Source of the DNA: an uncultured Candidatus Altimarinota bacterium
GTDB taxonomy: Bacteria; Patescibacteriota; Gracilibacteria; CAIRYL01
Assembly (NCBI GenBank): GCA_947311665.1
Contig: CAMZLA010000041.1
Location: 1 to 5,734 of the forward strand
DNA length: 5,734 nt
Reading direction: 5' to 3'
Shown here in pieces: positions 4,245 to 5,734 of the stretch; positions within the stretch are counted from its first letter, which is position 1, and each line of letters begins with the position of its first letter. The notes under the pieces are model-generated. The model did not search any database. It was given only the letters and a program-made list of their open reading frames with translations, and was not told where the DNA came from. Position numbers and translations under genes: made by a program.

Positions 4245-5714
4245 TTATGCTTTATAACTTGCTGCCGCTTCATCAATTTTACTCATCACGATACCAGCAT
4301 TTCGTGCTTTTTGTCGTAAAAAAGTTCCAACTGGAATTTCTTTTTCACATTCAAATGTTGCTTTTTTATTAATATTTCCTCCATGTAATTCTGTAACTTT
4401 TTTCCCTCCAAACATCATTTCTTTTGCAACAATAACAAAATCATCTTCTATTCGTGGCATAACAACTTCAATTTCTCCTCCTTCGACAATTTTATTTTTT
4501 ACCAAAACTTCCAATCTCCCATTTTCCCAGCCTGTTACTCGTCCACAAAATTCTTTTTTTGCGGTGCTGGAATTGGCTGCATATTTTATGGATCCTTTTC
4601 GTGGTTTCCCATTTAAAAATCCAGGGAAAAATCCTCTATTCGCTGTGGCATGAATTTCTTCCCAAATTTCAGGATTAAATTCTTTTCCCATTGCATAATC
4701 ATCTAATGCTCGTCTATATGCTCGAGCAATAGTTGCTGCATAATATGCTGTTTTATTTCGTCCTTCAACTTTTAAAGACACAACTCCAGCCTGATGAATT
4801 TTCCCCATATCTTCAATCATACACATATCTTTTGAAGACATTATATGCGTTCCATGAAAATCTTCTTCGACAGGAATAATTTCTTCTTTTCTCTGTTCTT
4901 CTTCCCAAAACTTCAATTCTTCAAAATCTCGCAAACTTTTTGCAGAACCATTATTTTTTTCATCAAGATCTGTTGATGATATACATTTTCCGCTTCCACA
5001 ACATTCTTTTTTCTTTTTTTCAGAAACTGTTTTTTCACTTTCTTCATGATCACTCACATCAATAACTCTCCCCTCTTCATCAAAAACTCTATAATTCCAT
5101 CGGCATGTATGATTACATGCACCTCTATTTGCATCTCGTCCGCCTGTAAAATTTGAAAGAAGACATCGTCCAGAATATGCCATACATACCGCTCCATGAA
5201 CAAAATATTCCAGTTCTAAATCAGGAAGAGCATCATGAACTTTTTTCACTTCACGAATAGCCATTTCTCGTGCAAGAATAACTCGCTCTACTCCCATTTC
5301 CATCCACATTTTCATGGCAGGAATATTTACCGTACTTGTTTGAACCGATAAATGCTTTGAAACACTTGGACAAAATTCTCTTCCCAAAGCTAAAACTCCA
5401 ATATCAGCAAAAATCATTCCATCAGGTTTTACTTCTTCTAAAAATGTTAAATGTTTTTTTATTTGCTCAATAGCAAATTCATGAGGAAATCCATTTACCG
5501 TTACATATACTTTTTTCCCATTTTTTCGAGCATAATCTATTACATCTCGAATATCATCTTCTGTTACATTATTTTCTCGTGTTCGCAAAGAAAACATTGG
5601 AACTCCAACATATACCGCATCGGCACCATAGAGAAAAGCAGTTAATGCTTTATCTTTACTCCCCGCAGGAATAAGAAGTTCTGGAAGAATGATTTTTGTT
5701 ATATTTGATGACAT
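4245..5714 (-). CDS. trhP: U32-family tRNA uridine-34 hydroxylase, TrhP/YegQ-like
   Basis: TrhP makes 5-hydroxyuridine at tRNA position 34, using prephenate in the characterised enteric enzyme. The protein follows E. coli YegQ closely: ELLIPAGSKDKALTAFLYG (12-30), GADAVYVG (30-37), HLSVQTSTVN (121-130), the U32 signature EYFVHGAVCMAYSGRCLLS (169-187), RDANRGACNHTCRW (193-206), and SLKVEGRNKTAYYAATIARAYRRALDD (313-339). The four iron-sulfur cysteines are C177, C184, C200 and C204. Length is 489 residues against about 453 in E. coli; much of the excess is a charged loop at about 222-278 with an extra CCGSGKC cluster (C238, C239, C244). The C-terminal beta-barrel module (about 385-478) is present. 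The ATG places the PELLIPAG strand near the N-terminus as in YegQ; a TACAAT at 5729-5724 could be a -10 box giving a very short leader. Other U32 members act on 23S rRNA or ubiquinone synthesis, but the C-terminal module and motif detail favour the TrhP group. Confidence 0.88.
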   Translation of the reverse strand: MSSNITKIILPELLIPAGSKDKALTAFLYGADAVYVGVPMFSLRTRENNVTEDDIRDVIDYARKNGKKVYVTVNGFPHEFAIEQIKKHLTFLEEVKPDGMIFADIGVLALGREFCPSVSKHLSVQTSTVNIPAMKMWMEMGVERVILAREMAIREVKKVHDALPDLELEYFVHGAVCMAYSGRCLLSNFTGGRDANRGACNHTCRWNYRVFDEEGRVIDVSDHEESEKTVSEKKKKECCGSGKCISSTDLDEKNNGSAKSLRDFEELKFWEEEQRKEEIIPVEEDFHGTHIMSSKDMCMIEDMGKIHQAGVVSLKVEGRNKTAYYAATIARAYRRALDDYAMGKEFNPEIWEEIHATANRGFFPGFLNGKPRKGSIKYAANSSTAKKEFCGRVTGWENGRLEVLVKNKIVEGGEIEVVMPRIEDDFVIVAKEMMFGGKKVTELHGGNINKKATFECEKEIPVGTFLRQKARNAGIVMSKIDEAAASYKA

Positions 5715-5734
5715 AAAATTTGTATTGTAATAAA

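Noticed and set aside
128..5714. UGA read as glycine, as in Gracilibacteria
   Set aside because: No in-frame TGA occurs in about 5 kb of clear coding sequence rich in glycine, and the genes end in TAA.

Overview
The window is a compact, very AT-rich stretch (roughly 30% GC by eye) carrying four protein genes. Short AT-rich gaps, no convincing Shine-Dalgarno at any of the four starts, TAA stops on all four genes, and a bacterial-type stand-alone Elp3 fit a small-genome, uncultivated bacterium of the Candidate Phyla Radiation (Patescibacteria). That placement is inference. I see no in-frame TGA inside the genes, so nothing suggests the UGA-glycine code of Gracilibacteria or Absconditabacteria.

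Layout. At 1-127 there is an intergenic end with a hairpin and T/A tracts that could stop transcription from both sides. At 128-2758 (-) lies an 876-residue Elp3, the radical SAM/acetyltransferase that starts wobble-uridine modification of tRNA. Its radical SAM domain is split by about 325 extra residues: a complete HAD phosphatase domain between two linkers built from short palindromic and tandem DNA repeats, all in one open frame. At 2759-2840 a short gap holds two perfect inverted repeats, one overlapping a TATAAT. At 2841-3236 (-) is a PemK/MazF-type toxin gene without a visible antitoxin. At 3233-3409 (-) is a broken second copy of the first 26 codons of elp3; its TGA overlaps the toxin ATG. 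The two elp3 5' ends form 82-bp direct repeats around the toxin gene. At 3496-4155 (+) is a gene with its own promoter encoding a degenerate amidase-like domain plus one SLH domain. At 4245-5714 (-), converging on it, is a U32-family protein close to TrhP (YegQ), which hydroxylates tRNA uridine 34.

How they fit together. The two large genes both act on the wobble uridine of tRNA, a plausible functional theme, though they are not one operon. The material between them is accessory in character: a toxin gene bracketed by direct repeats and a probable pseudoenzyme. The two best leads are the HAD phosphatase captured inside Elp3 between repeat copies, and the toxin cassette sitting at the elp3 5' end with an intact elp3 start on one side and a truncated copy on the other.
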